This document shows positions 22,844 to 30,077 of a DNA stretch of 42,028 bases, piece by piece. The translations under genes and the position numbers were made by a program. Source of the DNA: a virus; IMG/VR virus record IMGVR_UViG_3300017956_003450, positions 1 to 42,028 of that record, one strand, 5' to 3'. How positions within the stretch are numbered: position 1 is the stretch's first letter; every line of letters starts with the position of its first letter. A model generated the notes under the pieces. The model had not been told where the DNA came from. It saw nothing but the letters and a program-made list of their open reading frames with translations, and made no database searches.

Positions 22844-23114
22844 AACAATCAAAGAATTCTGGATCAACAGTTATAATTCTAATACAACTGCATTTTATTA
22901 TGAAATGATGAGTGCTGTAACTGTTATAATTGGTAGTGCAATACTAACTTATACTGTTCTTGCACCAAGACCAGATCTTTTTATACCTTTTTACTGGATT
23001 GGTAGTATTGCAGGTTTCATTGGAGCCTATTACAGAACAAGTGCGTGGACAATGGTACTAACTGCTTGGTTTACTACTATGAACACGATTGCATTATATA
23101 GATTATTTTTATGA
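22836..23114 (+). CDS. Small integral membrane protein
   Basis: A 92-residue protein with three predicted membrane helices (about 25-44, 50-66 and 72-91) after a short polar N-terminus. It overlaps the preceding gene by 8 bases and the next (SufE) by 4, so it is translationally coupled. The protein at 23517 has the same size and layout, and the two flank sufE. Function unknown. Confidence 0.65.
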   Translation: MFKTIKEFWINSYNSNTTAFYYEMMSAVTVIIGSAILTYTVLAPRPDLFIPFYWIGSIAGFIGAYYRTSAWTMVLTAWFTTMNTIALYRLFL

Positions 23115-23515
23115 TACAAGAAAAACTTAATAGATGGGCTGATGATTTATCTCTGTTAGAAGGTACAGAACGATTAACATATCTAGTAGAATTAGCCAAA
23201 CAATCAACAACATTACCAGAAGAACTAAGAACAGATGACAGATTAGTACCTGGGTGCATAAGTAAAATATGGGTAGAAGTTGGTTTGGTTGAAAACAAAG
23301 TCAAAGTGTATTACGATAGTGATGCAATGATACCTAAAGGTATTGCAACAATAGTTTGTGATATCTTTACTGACTGTACAAAACAAGAAGCAAGAGATTT
23401 TGACTGGGAAACTGGTCTACAAAAATTAGGATTTGTGCAATTAGTAACACCACAAAGACGTAATGGTCTTTATAACTTGATAGGAGTTTTGCAAAATAAA
23501 ATAGCAATGATATAA
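23111..23515 (+). CDS. sufE: SufE-like cysteine desulfuration protein
   Basis: A 134-residue SufE. The active Cys49 lies in VPGCISKIW, the signature loop that takes a persulfide sulfur from SufS and hands it to the SufBCD scaffold. The surrounding order (RLTYLVELAKQ, LPEELRTDDRLVPGC, a central sheet, then GLQKLGFVQLVTPQRRNGL) matches full-length SufE. A phage copy would raise Fe-S cluster output for the ferredoxin and three radical SAM proteins encoded nearby. It overlaps the upstream membrane-protein gene by four bases. Confidence 0.92.
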   Translation: MIQEKLNRWADDLSLLEGTERLTYLVELAKQSTTLPEELRTDDRLVPGCISKIWVEVGLVENKVKVYYDSDAMIPKGIATIVCDIFTDCTKQEARDFDWETGLQKLGFVQLVTPQRRNGLYNLIGVLQNKIAMI

Positions 23516-23516
23516 T

Positions 23517-23816
23517 ATGGCAAGAGCTGGTCGTAAAAATGTTGTAAATTGGATACAAGAAGACTATCAAAGTAACAAGTTAAGATTTATAGCTGAAATT
23601 ACAGGAATGACAAGCAATTTAATGGCTAGTTTAATTCTGATGTGGTATTCTCCAAATCCTCCAATGTTTTGGGCTTATGTGTTTTTTTTAATAGCAACTA
23701 TTTTATTAATGAGTGCGGCAATATCAAGAAAAAGTTTTGGCTTTACTGTAATGTATATTGCATATTTGGCAATTGATGGCATAGGATTTTTAAAAACATT
23801 ATCATGGCTTGGGTAA
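23517..23816 (+). CDS. Small integral membrane protein, downstream of sufE
   Basis: A 99-residue protein with three membrane helices (about 29-45, 47-67 and 74-94) after a basic, polar N-terminus. Size and layout match the protein at 22836, though sequence identity is low by eye; they may be distant duplicates. It begins 1 base after sufE stops and overlaps the next gene by 13. Function unknown. Confidence 0.65.
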   Translation: MARAGRKNVVNWIQEDYQSNKLRFIAEITGMTSNLMASLILMWYSPNPPMFWAYVFFLIATILLMSAAISRKSFGFTVMYIAYLAIDGIGFLKTLSWLG

Positions 23817-24325
23817 AATATTTTTTAATTGAGGAAAATTGGTGTAATGGATTTCCTGATGCACTTGTTGGAGCAGATGAAAAAGAAAAAGATTTATTAG
23901 ATTTTCTTAAAAAGAACGAAATTGATTATGGATATAAATGCGATCAAACTATTCCTTCATTTATTTTTAATGGTGTTAGTTGGTATTGTCATGAAAAGAG
24001 TGCAAAAAAAGTAGAAAAAAAGTTTAACATAACTGCAATACACACAGACAAAGCACAATTGAAGCAATCCAAACAAAATGAAGAACAATTAAAGAAAGAA
24101 ATGAAAACTGAAGAATGGTTGTTAAACAAATTACAGCAAGATGCCAGTGGTATGTTTGATCAACATAAAAAATTAAAGTTTTGTCAACAATTAAAAGATA
24201 AAAATACTGATATTGCCAAAACCAGATTACCAAAAGCAATTCAAAAGTTATTTGATCAAAATGCATTTAGTATTGGTACTGATAGTATAGTAAGAAAAGG
24301 CGAAGCATTTAATATAAATGAATAA
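23804..24325 (+). CDS. Unknown 173-residue protein
   Basis: Residues 1-85 look globular (VKYFLIEENWCNGFPDAL, FIFNGVSWYCHE). Residues 85-135 form a charged helix, and the C-terminal 40 residues are helical. Two Cys near residues 14 and 46 are not in a recognised pattern. It overlaps the membrane-protein gene upstream and is followed 3 bases later by tRNA-Ser. Family not recognised. Confidence 0.65.
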   Translation: MAWVKYFLIEENWCNGFPDALVGADEKEKDLLDFLKKNEIDYGYKCDQTIPSFIFNGVSWYCHEKSAKKVEKKFNITAIHTDKAQLKQSKQNEEQLKKEMKTEEWLLNKLQQDASGMFDQHKKLKFCQQLKDKNTDIAKTRLPKAIQKLFDQNAFSIGTDSIVRKGEAFNINE

Positions 24326-24328
24326 ATT

Positions 24329-24418
24329 GGAAGGGTGGCTGAGCGGTTGAAAGCACTGGTCTTGAAAACCAGCATAGGGGCAACTCTATCGTGGGTTCGA
24401 ATCCCACCCCTTCCGCCA
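24329..24418 (+). tRNA. tRNA-Ser (anticodon TGA), CCA encoded
   Basis: Acceptor stem GGAAGGG/CCCTTCC, anticodon stem CTGGT/ACCAG around loop CTTGAAA (anticodon TGA), a long variable arm typical of class II tRNAs, T-arm GTGGG-TTCGAAT-CCCAC, discriminator G and an encoded CCA. It is 90 bases long. It reads UCA and related Ser codons, which are common in this AT-rich genome. Confidence 0.96.
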
Positions 24419-24429
24419 TTATAATTGTG

Positions 24430-24461
24430 TTGACGAACTTCAATAAATATAGTAATATAAT
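24430..24461 (+). promoter_or_regulatory. Combined host-type and late-type promoter for ferredoxin
   Basis: TTGACG (24430-24435) with TAATAT (24453-24458) at 17 bases, or TATAAT (24456-24461) at 20 bases. A late-type box AATAAATA (24442-24449) lies between them, with a predicted +1 near 24455. The ferredoxin leader then contains AAGG before the ATG at 24486. Confidence 0.5.
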
Positions 24462-24485
24462 AAAAAATAGTTAATAAGGTAGAAT

Positions 24486-24836
24486 ATGACATATTACGTA
24501 AATCAAGCATGTGTAATGTGCAAACATACAGATTGTGTAGAAGTTTGTCCAGTAGATTGTTTCTATGAAGGTGAAAACATGTTAGTGATCAACCCAGATG
24601 AATGCATTGATTGTGGAGTTTGTGAACCAGAATGTCCAGTTGATGCAATCAAACCTGATAGTTTTGATGAGCCAGACAAAGCTCATTGGTTAGATGTTAA
24701 CAAACAGTTTTCAGAACAATGGCCAAATCTTACAAAAATAATAAAAGAAATGCCTGAAGCTGAAAAATACAAACCAGAAAACTACGGCAAGGATAAAACA
24801 GACCTATTTTCAAAAAACCCAGGAGCAGGAGATTAA
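24486..24836 (+). CDS. fdxA: Seven-iron ferredoxin (3Fe-4S/4Fe-4S), FdxA type
   Basis: A 116-residue ferredoxin very like bacterial FdxA. The N-terminal Cys set in [20 protein letters not shown] and the second set in [15 protein letters not shown] provide ligands for one 3Fe-4S and one 4Fe-4S cluster. The tail after residue 60 is the usual FdxA extension. It carries electrons at low potential, and radical SAM proteins at 35500, 36662 and 38618 are possible partners. It has its own promoter and its stop overlaps the next start. Confidence 0.93.
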   Translation: MTYYVNQACVMCKHTDCVEVCPVDCFYEGENMLVINPDECIDCGVCEPECPVDAIKPDSFDEPDKAHWLDVNKQFSEQWPNLTKIIKEMPEAEKYKPENYGKDKTDLFSKNPGAGD

Positions 24837-25837
24837 TGTCTAACAAGAAAAAACCAAGTGCGGCCAAACAAGCATACGAAGAAAAAAAAGCGGCCAAAGA
24901 AGAAATTAAAAAACAAGAAGAAGTTAAAAAACAACAAGGTCAAAATCTTGATAAAGCCTTAGGTGCAAAAGTTGAAATTGACCTTTCATCATTTAATGGT
25001 CAGCATTTATTTGTTGCCACGCCTGCATATGGTGGATTAGTGGGCGAAGCATATCTTAAATCAATGACAAAAGTAGGAATATTATTTTCTAAACACAATA
25101 TCAATTTTACATTGGCTACGATTGCTAATGAAAGCCTTATTACAAGAGGGCGTAACACCTTAGTATCAATGTTTATGAGTGATCCAAAATATACTCACAT
25201 GCTTTTTATTGATGCTGATATTCATTTTCAAGCAGAAGATGTATTAAAACTATGGTGGAGAGCTGTAAAGAATCCTGATGTAAAAGTAATAACTGGTGCA
25301 TATCCAAAAAAATCAATTAACTGGAAAGGAATTAGAGAACAAGTAATTTCAAACAGTGCAGATGAAGAAGAAATGCAAAAACATCAAGCATCATATGTAT
25401 TAAATCTTAGAACTGACAATGACGGTCGAATTCCATTACAGAATGGACTTTTACCTGTTTATGATGCTGGTACAGGATTTATGTTATTTGGAAGAGAAGT
25501 TATCCAAGCAATGATGGATAAATGGCCTGAATTACATTATAAGAATGATTTAAACACAGATCCAAAATTTAATCCTTATTGTTATGCTTTGTTTGACACA
25601 ATAATTGACCCTGAAACACGAAGATATCTTTCAGAAGATTATACATTCTGTCGAAGATGGCAAGAACTAAATGGAACAATTTGGATGGATCCAAGTATTA
25701 ATTTAGATCACCAAGGAACTTATCTGTTTAAAGGAAACATTGGAAATCAGTTTATGGTTCAAGAAAAGATATCAGATGAAACTGCTGACCAAATGCTCAA
25801 AGAAGCAGAAAACAAACAACGAAATCAAAATACCTAA
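24836..25837 (+). CDS. Glycosyltransferase-like protein (GT-A fold)
   Basis: A 333-residue protein. The first 45 residues are Lys/Glu/Ala-rich and helical. The rest is a GT-A type fold: LFVATPAYGGLVGEAYLKSM at the donor pocket, MLFIDADIHF with the metal-binding Asp-x-Asp, a TGAYPKK segment, then EDYTFCRRW and LDHQGTY, typical of the acceptor side. Proteins of this kind are widespread in marine T4-like phages and may glycosylate virion or host-surface molecules. It overlaps ferredoxin upstream and the next gene downstream by one base. Confidence 0.8.
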   Translation: MSNKKKPSAAKQAYEEKKAAKEEIKKQEEVKKQQGQNLDKALGAKVEIDLSSFNGQHLFVATPAYGGLVGEAYLKSMTKVGILFSKHNINFTLATIANESLITRGRNTLVSMFMSDPKYTHMLFIDADIHFQAEDVLKLWWRAVKNPDVKVITGAYPKKSINWKGIREQVISNSADEEEMQKHQASYVLNLRTDNDGRIPLQNGLLPVYDAGTGFMLFGREVIQAMMDKWPELHYKNDLNTDPKFNPYCYALFDTIIDPETRRYLSEDYTFCRRWQELNGTIWMDPSINLDHQGTYLFKGNIGNQFMVQEKISDETADQMLKEAENKQRNQNT

Positions 25838-26073
25838 TGGATTGGGAAGTAAAAGATTTTAGACAACAGCCAGAACCACCCAAAGAAGATTGGCCAATAT
25901 GGGCAGTTCCAGTAGATCTTATTATTGATTATCTTTTAAAAGTTGCAGGATTTATTTTATTTTTACCTTGGATATTTGGTTATGTATTAACACCTTTTGG
26001 TTTATTTTTTAATTTTATACTTATTGATTGGATAGTGTATAGACAATATAAAAGAGCAAGGATAATAAGATGA
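25837..26073 (+). CDS. Small membrane protein before metK
   Basis: A 78-residue protein: a polar, Pro-rich N-terminus, then two closely spaced membrane helices (about 25-47 and 50-66) and a basic tip. It overlaps the upstream gene by one base and metK by four. Function unknown. Confidence 0.6.
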   Translation: MDWEVKDFRQQPEPPKEDWPIWAVPVDLIIDYLLKVAGFILFLPWIFGYVLTPFGLFFNFILIDWIVYRQYKRARIIR

Positions 26074-27173
26074 ATAATAGATTACGTGAATATATATTCA
26101 CATCAGAAAGCGTCAGTGCTGGACATCCTGACAAAGTAGCTGATCAGATATCTGATATTATTTTAGATGAAGCATTAAAAGTTGGTAACGAAACAACACG
26201 AGTTGCTGTAGAAACTCTTGTTACAACTAACCACGTTACTGTTGCCGGCGAGGTTAAAAATTTTAATATTTCAGCTGACAAAGTAGAAAGCATAGTTAGA
26301 AATAAAGTTAAAGAGATTGGTTATGAACAAGATGGATTTCATTGGGAAACATTAAATTTTGAAAATAAATTACATTCGCAATCAAGTGATATAGGATTAG
26401 GAACTGACAATTTTGGTGCAGGTGACCAAGGTATTATGTTTGGTTATGCCTGTAGTGATACTTTGAGTTATATGCCTGCTCCAATATATTATTCTCATGA
26501 AATTTTAAAAAAACTAGACACAGTAAGATCACACAATAAAGATATACTTGGCCCTGATGCAAAAAGTCAAGTATCTATTAAATACATCAACGGAAAGCCT
26601 GCATACGCAACAAATGTAGTTTGTTCAACTCAGCACACTAACGGTAAAGGCAAACAAGCAAAAGAACTAGCAGAACAAGTTATAAAAGATCAGCTTGAAA
26701 ACTTATATGATGAAAAGTATACTAAGTTTTATATTAATCCAACTGGTAATTTTGTAATTGGCGGCCCAGATGGTGATACTGGGGTTACTGGTCGAAAGAT
26801 TATTGTAGACACATATGGCGGTTATGCTCCACATGGGGGTGGAGCCTTTTCTGGTAAAGACCCAACAAAAGTTGATAGGTCTGCTTCGTACATGGCACGA
26901 TGGTTAGCAAAAAATGTAGTAGCAAACGGAATGGCAGATTGGTGTATAATACAATTAAGTTATGCTATTGGTTTAGAAACACCCATGGCAGTGTATATTG
27001 ATTGTAATATTGATGCAGATAAAACAGCAATAGATGAATTTATTTCTCAATCAACTTTGACTCCAAAAGGTATTATTCAAGGTTTCAAATTATTTAATTT
27101 TACAGAATACAGTAAAAATTGTATATATGGTCATTTTGGCAACAAAGATGTACCATGGGAAGTTATAAACTGA
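26070..27173 (+). CDS. metK: S-adenosylmethionine synthase
   Basis: A 367-residue MetK, slightly shorter than the usual 380-400. It shows the signatures FTSESVSAGHPDKVADQISD at the start, GAGDQGIMFGYA and GGPDGDTGVTGRKIIVDTYG (phosphate and metal binding). It makes SAM from methionine and ATP. Within this window possible SAM users are three radical SAM proteins and a SET protein. The stop is 5 bases before tRNA-Leu, so the tRNA is co-transcribed and processed out. The upstream overlap leaves no room for a SAM riboswitch. Confidence 0.95.
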   Translation: MNNRLREYIFTSESVSAGHPDKVADQISDIILDEALKVGNETTRVAVETLVTTNHVTVAGEVKNFNISADKVESIVRNKVKEIGYEQDGFHWETLNFENKLHSQSSDIGLGTDNFGAGDQGIMFGYACSDTLSYMPAPIYYSHEILKKLDTVRSHNKDILGPDAKSQVSIKYINGKPAYATNVVCSTQHTNGKGKQAKELAEQVIKDQLENLYDEKYTKFYINPTGNFVIGGPDGDTGVTGRKIIVDTYGGYAPHGGGAFSGKDPTKVDRSASYMARWLAKNVVANGMADWCIIQLSYAIGLETPMAVYIDCNIDADKTAIDEFISQSTLTPKGIIQGFKLFNFTEYSKNCIYGHFGNKDVPWEVIN

Positions 27174-27178
27174 TGTAT

Positions 27179-27263
27179 GCGTCTATGGTGGAACTGGTAG
27201 ACACGCTAGACTTAGGATCTAGTGCTGAAAGGCATGGGGGTTCGACTCCCTCTAGACGCACCA
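27179..27263 (+). tRNA. tRNA-Leu (anticodon TAG), CCA encoded
   Basis: Acceptor stem GCGTCTA/TAGACGC, anticodon stem CTAGA/TCTAG around loop CTTAGGA (anticodon TAG), a long variable arm, a T-arm with TTCGACT, discriminator A and encoded CCA. It is 85 bases long. It decodes CUA and, by wobble, other CUN Leu codons. A frame running across it (27119-27301) is a shadow. Confidence 0.96.
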
Positions 27264-27279
27264 ACAAAAAGGAGAAGTT

Positions 27280-27477
27280 ATGGCAGATCAATCAAAACTA
27301 ACAAATAGACACAAATCATTGTCTGATAAGGTAGAAGACTTTGAAACTCAAAGAAAGTGGAAAAGAAGTTTTGAACACAAAACAGATTTAATTAATTTAA
27401 AAAAAGAAAAATTAAAAATAAAAGATAAAATATTAAGATCAGAATCTGAACAACTTGAACTGTTTAGCAAAAATTAA
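27280..27477 (+). CDS. Small charged helical protein
   Basis: A 65-residue protein, over a third Lys/Glu/Asp, predicted as one or two long helices (VEDFETQRKWKRSFEHKTDL). AAGGAG sits 7 bases before the ATG, which supports a real gene despite its size. It lies between tRNA-Leu and the nuclease gene, whose ATG starts 2 bases after its stop. Function unknown. Confidence 0.6.
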   Translation: MADQSKLTNRHKSLSDKVEDFETQRKWKRSFEHKTDLINLKKEKLKIKDKILRSESEQLELFSKN

Positions 27478-27479
27478 TC

Positions 27480-27905
27480 ATGTATGAATATAAATGTAAA
27501 ATATTAAGAGTAGTTGATGGTGACACAGTTGATGTTGACATTGATTTGGGTTTTGGTGTTTGGCTTAAAAATGAACGTGTAAGAATGATGGGTATAGATA
27601 CACCAGAATCAAGAACTAGAGATAAAGAAGAAAAACGTTTTGGCTTGGCGGCAAAAAGTTTTGTTAAAAGTCATATGCCAGTGGGATCAATTCAAGTGTT
27701 AAAAACTGAAATTGATAAATCAGGTGAAGATAAAAAAGGTAAGTTTGGTAGAATACTAGGTGATTTTTTAATTGATGGTAACAAATTTACTAAAATAATG
27801 ATAACTGAATCACATGCAGTGGCCTATCATGGACAAAACAAAGCCAATGTCCAAAAGCAACATATGGCAAACAGAAAAAAGTTAATTGCTAAAGGTAAGG
27901 TTTAA
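27480..27905 (+). CDS. Thermonuclease-family (SNase-like) nuclease
   Basis: A 141-residue protein with the staphylococcal-nuclease fold. VVDGDTVDVDIDLGFG supplies the Ca-binding Asp residues, ERVRMMGIDTPES the first catalytic Arg, KEEKRFGLAAKSFV the Glu region and GRILGDFLIDG the second Arg. No signal peptide is visible, so it probably acts inside the cell, for example in host DNA breakdown. SNase genes of this type are common in marine T4-like phages. It follows the small gene by 2 bases; the next gene starts after a 102-base gap. Confidence 0.9.
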   Translation: MYEYKCKILRVVDGDTVDVDIDLGFGVWLKNERVRMMGIDTPESRTRDKEEKRFGLAAKSFVKSHMPVGSIQVLKTEIDKSGEDKKGKFGRILGDFLIDGNKFTKIMITESHAVAYHGQNKANVQKQHMANRKKLIAKGKV

Positions 27906-28007
27906 CAAAAGTTTAATATTACTGTAACATAGATTTAATCTTTTTATGTTTAAATAGTAATAAGAATATAACAATATTGAGCATCGTCGAGCTCTAGGAG
28001 AAACAAA

Positions 28008-28970
28008 ATGGACGTAATTACTTTATGGATGGCAATAGGCTTTCTCTTAGCCGCCTATTCAGTTATCGCAAATGACAGTGTACAAACTCTTGGTACATGG
28101 ATAGCATCAAACAACGAAAAATATAATTGGAAAATATTATGGATAGCCGCTTCGGCGGTTTTGCTTTGGGCCTTGTGGTATGGCTGGACAGTAAACGGAG
28201 GAGATATATCATACGGAAGATTGAACAAGATTCCGTGGCAAGAAGTAAAATGGTATCATGCAATGGCACCAGCATTACTATTATTGCTAACAAGGATTGG
28301 TGTACCAGTTAGTACATCATTTTTAGTATTATCAGCATTCGCTAGTACATTTGTATTAGAAAAAATGTTAATGAAATCTATTATGGGTTATGCAGTCGCG
28401 GCAGTGGCGGCGTATGCCATATGGTGTGTTATAACTAAATTTGTAGACGAAAAACGAGACCCTGTTCCAGAAACACATAAGCCTTATTGGCGAGTTGCTC
28501 AATGGATAACAACTGGCTTTTTATGGTGGACTTGGTTGAGTCATGATATGGCAAACATTGCCGTATTTTTACCTAGGCAGATACCTGTAGACTTAATGAT
28601 GATAATCAGTTTTGTGTTTGTAGGTGGTCTTGGATTTATGTTCCGTGAAAGCGGAGGTAAAATACAAAAGATAGTTTTAGAAAAACACAACACTAGATAT
28701 GTTAGATCCGCAACTATCATTGATTTGTTTTATTGGTTGGTACTTTGGTTCTTTAAAGAGTTAAATGATGTACCAATGTCAACAACATGGGTGTTTGTTG
28801 GACTATTATGCGGACGTGAACTTGCTATGGCTACAATGCTAGGCAATGGAAAACTCAAAGTAGTGTTTCCATTAATTGGTAAAGACTTCCTTAAGATGAT
28901 AACTGGTTTGTTAGCATCAGTAGGAATTGTTATAACAATCCACTATGTATTAATACCAAACGGATTTTAG
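28008..28970 (+). CDS. PiT-family inorganic phosphate transporter-like protein
   Basis: A 320-residue protein with about eight to nine membrane helices and the internal two-fold repeat of PiT transporters. The first half has AYSVIANDSVQTLGT and GVPVSTSFLVLSAF. The second half has WLSHDMANIAVFLPR and NDVPMSTTWVFVGLLCG. These match the two Asn-Asp and Pro-x-Ser-Thr-Thr sites. It would import phosphate, the usual limiting nutrient for DNA synthesis in the ocean. TAGGAG lies before the ATG. The 102-base upstream gap has no clear Pho box. A strong terminator follows the gene. Confidence 0.85.
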   Translation: MDVITLWMAIGFLLAAYSVIANDSVQTLGTWIASNNEKYNWKILWIAASAVLLWALWYGWTVNGGDISYGRLNKIPWQEVKWYHAMAPALLLLLTRIGVPVSTSFLVLSAFASTFVLEKMLMKSIMGYAVAAVAAYAIWCVITKFVDEKRDPVPETHKPYWRVAQWITTGFLWWTWLSHDMANIAVFLPRQIPVDLMMIISFVFVGGLGFMFRESGGKIQKIVLEKHNTRYVRSATIIDLFYWLVLWFFKELNDVPMSTTWVFVGLLCGRELAMATMLGNGKLKVVFPLIGKDFLKMITGLLASVGIVITIHYVLIPNGF

Positions 28971-28971
28971 A

Positions 28972-29000
28972 TAGACTTTTAAAAAAGCCTTTGCTATAAT
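28972..29000 (+). promoter_or_regulatory. Promoter embedded in the terminator, driving the Smr gene
   Basis: TAGACT (28972-28977), a 17-base spacer and TATAAT (28995-29000) with the extended -10 TGC. The -10 lies in the loop of the terminator hairpin. The start would be near 29007, giving a 15-base leader whose AAAGG (29009-29013) is also part of the 3' arm of the hairpin. Confidence 0.6.
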
Positions 29001-29020
29001 TACAAAGTAAAGGCTTTTTT
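28981..29020. terminator. Bidirectional-looking terminator after the PiT gene
   Basis: AAAAAAGCCTTT (28981-28992) and AAAGGCTTTTTT (29009-29020) are perfect 12-base complements around a 16-base loop. The 3' arm ends in a T-run, and the A-run on the other side gives a T-run on the minus strand. It ends PiT transcription at 28970. Confidence 0.85.
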
Positions 29021-29021
29021 T

Positions 29022-29264
29022 ATGACTGAAAAATTAGATTTACATGGCTACACAGTTATGGACGCATGGCGTCTTTTTAATCAATGGATAAAAGAAAAAC
29101 ATCTTGATTCATCAATTAAAAAAGTAGTAATAGTAACAGGAGATGGCGCAATCAAACAAGAATTTGAAAGATGGTGTATGGATATGAGTTTTGTGAGACA
29201 AGTTGAATTACACAAATCCGGTGGCGCTTTTATAATTTATTTTTATAAGAAAAGGAATAGATAA
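29022..29264 (+). CDS. Smr-domain protein (short)
   Basis: An 80-residue protein made of almost nothing but an Smr domain: LDLHGYTVMDAW (the HGxx motif), VVIVTGDGAIKQEFERW and GGAFIIYF. Smr domains bind and cut nucleic acids and are found in MutS2 and in ribosome-rescue nucleases such as SmrB. It is therefore tempting to connect it with the phage tmRNA, but that is inference. It begins 2 bases after the terminator and uses the embedded promoter. The last base overlaps the next ATG. Confidence 0.8.
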   Translation: MTEKLDLHGYTVMDAWRLFNQWIKEKHLDSSIKKVVIVTGDGAIKQEFERWCMDMSFVRQVELHKSGGAFIIYFYKKRNR

Positions 29265-30040
29265 TGGAAAAAATTGTATTAGTTACTGGTGGGTTTGATC
29301 CTTTACATTCTGGACATATTGAATATTTTAAAGAAGCAAAAAAATTAGGAGATCTATTATATGTAGGTATAAACTCTAGTGCTTGGCTTGAACGTAAAAA
29401 AGGACAAGCATTTATGAGTTTTACAGAAAGAAAAGCAATTATAGAAAATCTAAGTATGGTTGACAAAGTTATTAGTTTTGACGACAGTGACGACACTGCT
29501 TGTGGAGCCATATACAAACTAATGGCCACAGATGGTCATGGAAAGCATATTATATTTGCAAATGGTGGCGACAGAAATAGTGCAAATATTCCTGAAATGC
29601 AAACTTATGAAAATCAAATTGAATTTGTGTTTGGAGTAGGTGGTACTAATAAGATCAATTCATCAAGCACAATATTAGAAAATTGGAAACAGCCTAAGGT
29701 CAATAGAACATGGGGGTGGTACAGAGTATTACAAGATCGTCCTGGATACAAAATAAAAGAACTAGTAATTAGACCAGAATCCAGTTTAAGTATGCAACGT
29801 CATTTCAAAAGATCAGAAAACTGGTATATTTTAAAAGGAAGTTGTCAATTAGTTACTGTTGAAAACAACAGAACAAAGAATCAAGTTCTTAATCCTAATC
29901 AATCATATAATATACCAGAACAAACATGGCATCAAGCATCTAATCCTTTTTATGATTATTGTCATATTTTAGAAGTACAGTATGGAACAGAATGCATTGA
30001 AGAAGATATTGAAAGAAAAAACATTGACAATACTGGCTAG
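29264..30040 (+). CDS. Fusion: cytidylyltransferase-like domain plus sugar-isomerase cupin
   Basis: A 258-residue fusion. Residues 1-130 are a nucleotidyltransferase of the HxGH family: VTGGFDPLHSGHIEYF with the His-x-Gly-His site, then NLSMVDKVISF. Residues 145-258 are a cupin like the C-terminal part of mannose-6-phosphate isomerase / mannose-1-phosphate guanylyltransferase: RPESSLSMQRHFKRSENWYI, an IPEQTWHQ segment and EVQYGTECIEEDIERK. The pair suggests synthesis of an activated sugar for glycan or capsule modification. AAGGAA precedes the ATG. The next gene has its own promoter inside the end of this one. Confidence 0.85.
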   Translation: MEKIVLVTGGFDPLHSGHIEYFKEAKKLGDLLYVGINSSAWLERKKGQAFMSFTERKAIIENLSMVDKVISFDDSDDTACGAIYKLMATDGHGKHIIFANGGDRNSANIPEMQTYENQIEFVFGVGGTNKINSSSTILENWKQPKVNRTWGWYRVLQDRPGYKIKELVIRPESSLSMQRHFKRSENWYILKGSCQLVTVENNRTKNQVLNPNQSYNIPEQTWHQASNPFYDYCHILEVQYGTECIEEDIERKNIDNTG

Positions 30041-30052
30041 ATCATGTACTAT
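30024..30052 (+). promoter_or_regulatory. Host-type promoter before the QueD-like gene
   Basis: TTGACA (30024-30029), a 17-base spacer and TACTAT (30047-30052). The -10 is the same as at the primase promoter. The start near 30059 leaves a 19-base leader with TTTTAGGAGA before the ATG at 30078. Confidence 0.65.
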
Positions 30053-30077
30053 TAACTTATACTTTTAGGAGACATTT

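Noticed and set aside
27119-27301. A 60-codon + frame covering the end of metK and tRNA-Leu
   Set aside because: It runs through a perfect tRNA and overlaps metK and the small gene at 27280, which has a good ribosome site.
27906-28007. Pho box before the PiT gene
   Set aside because: Only one weak half-site (CTGTAACAT) and no proper second repeat.
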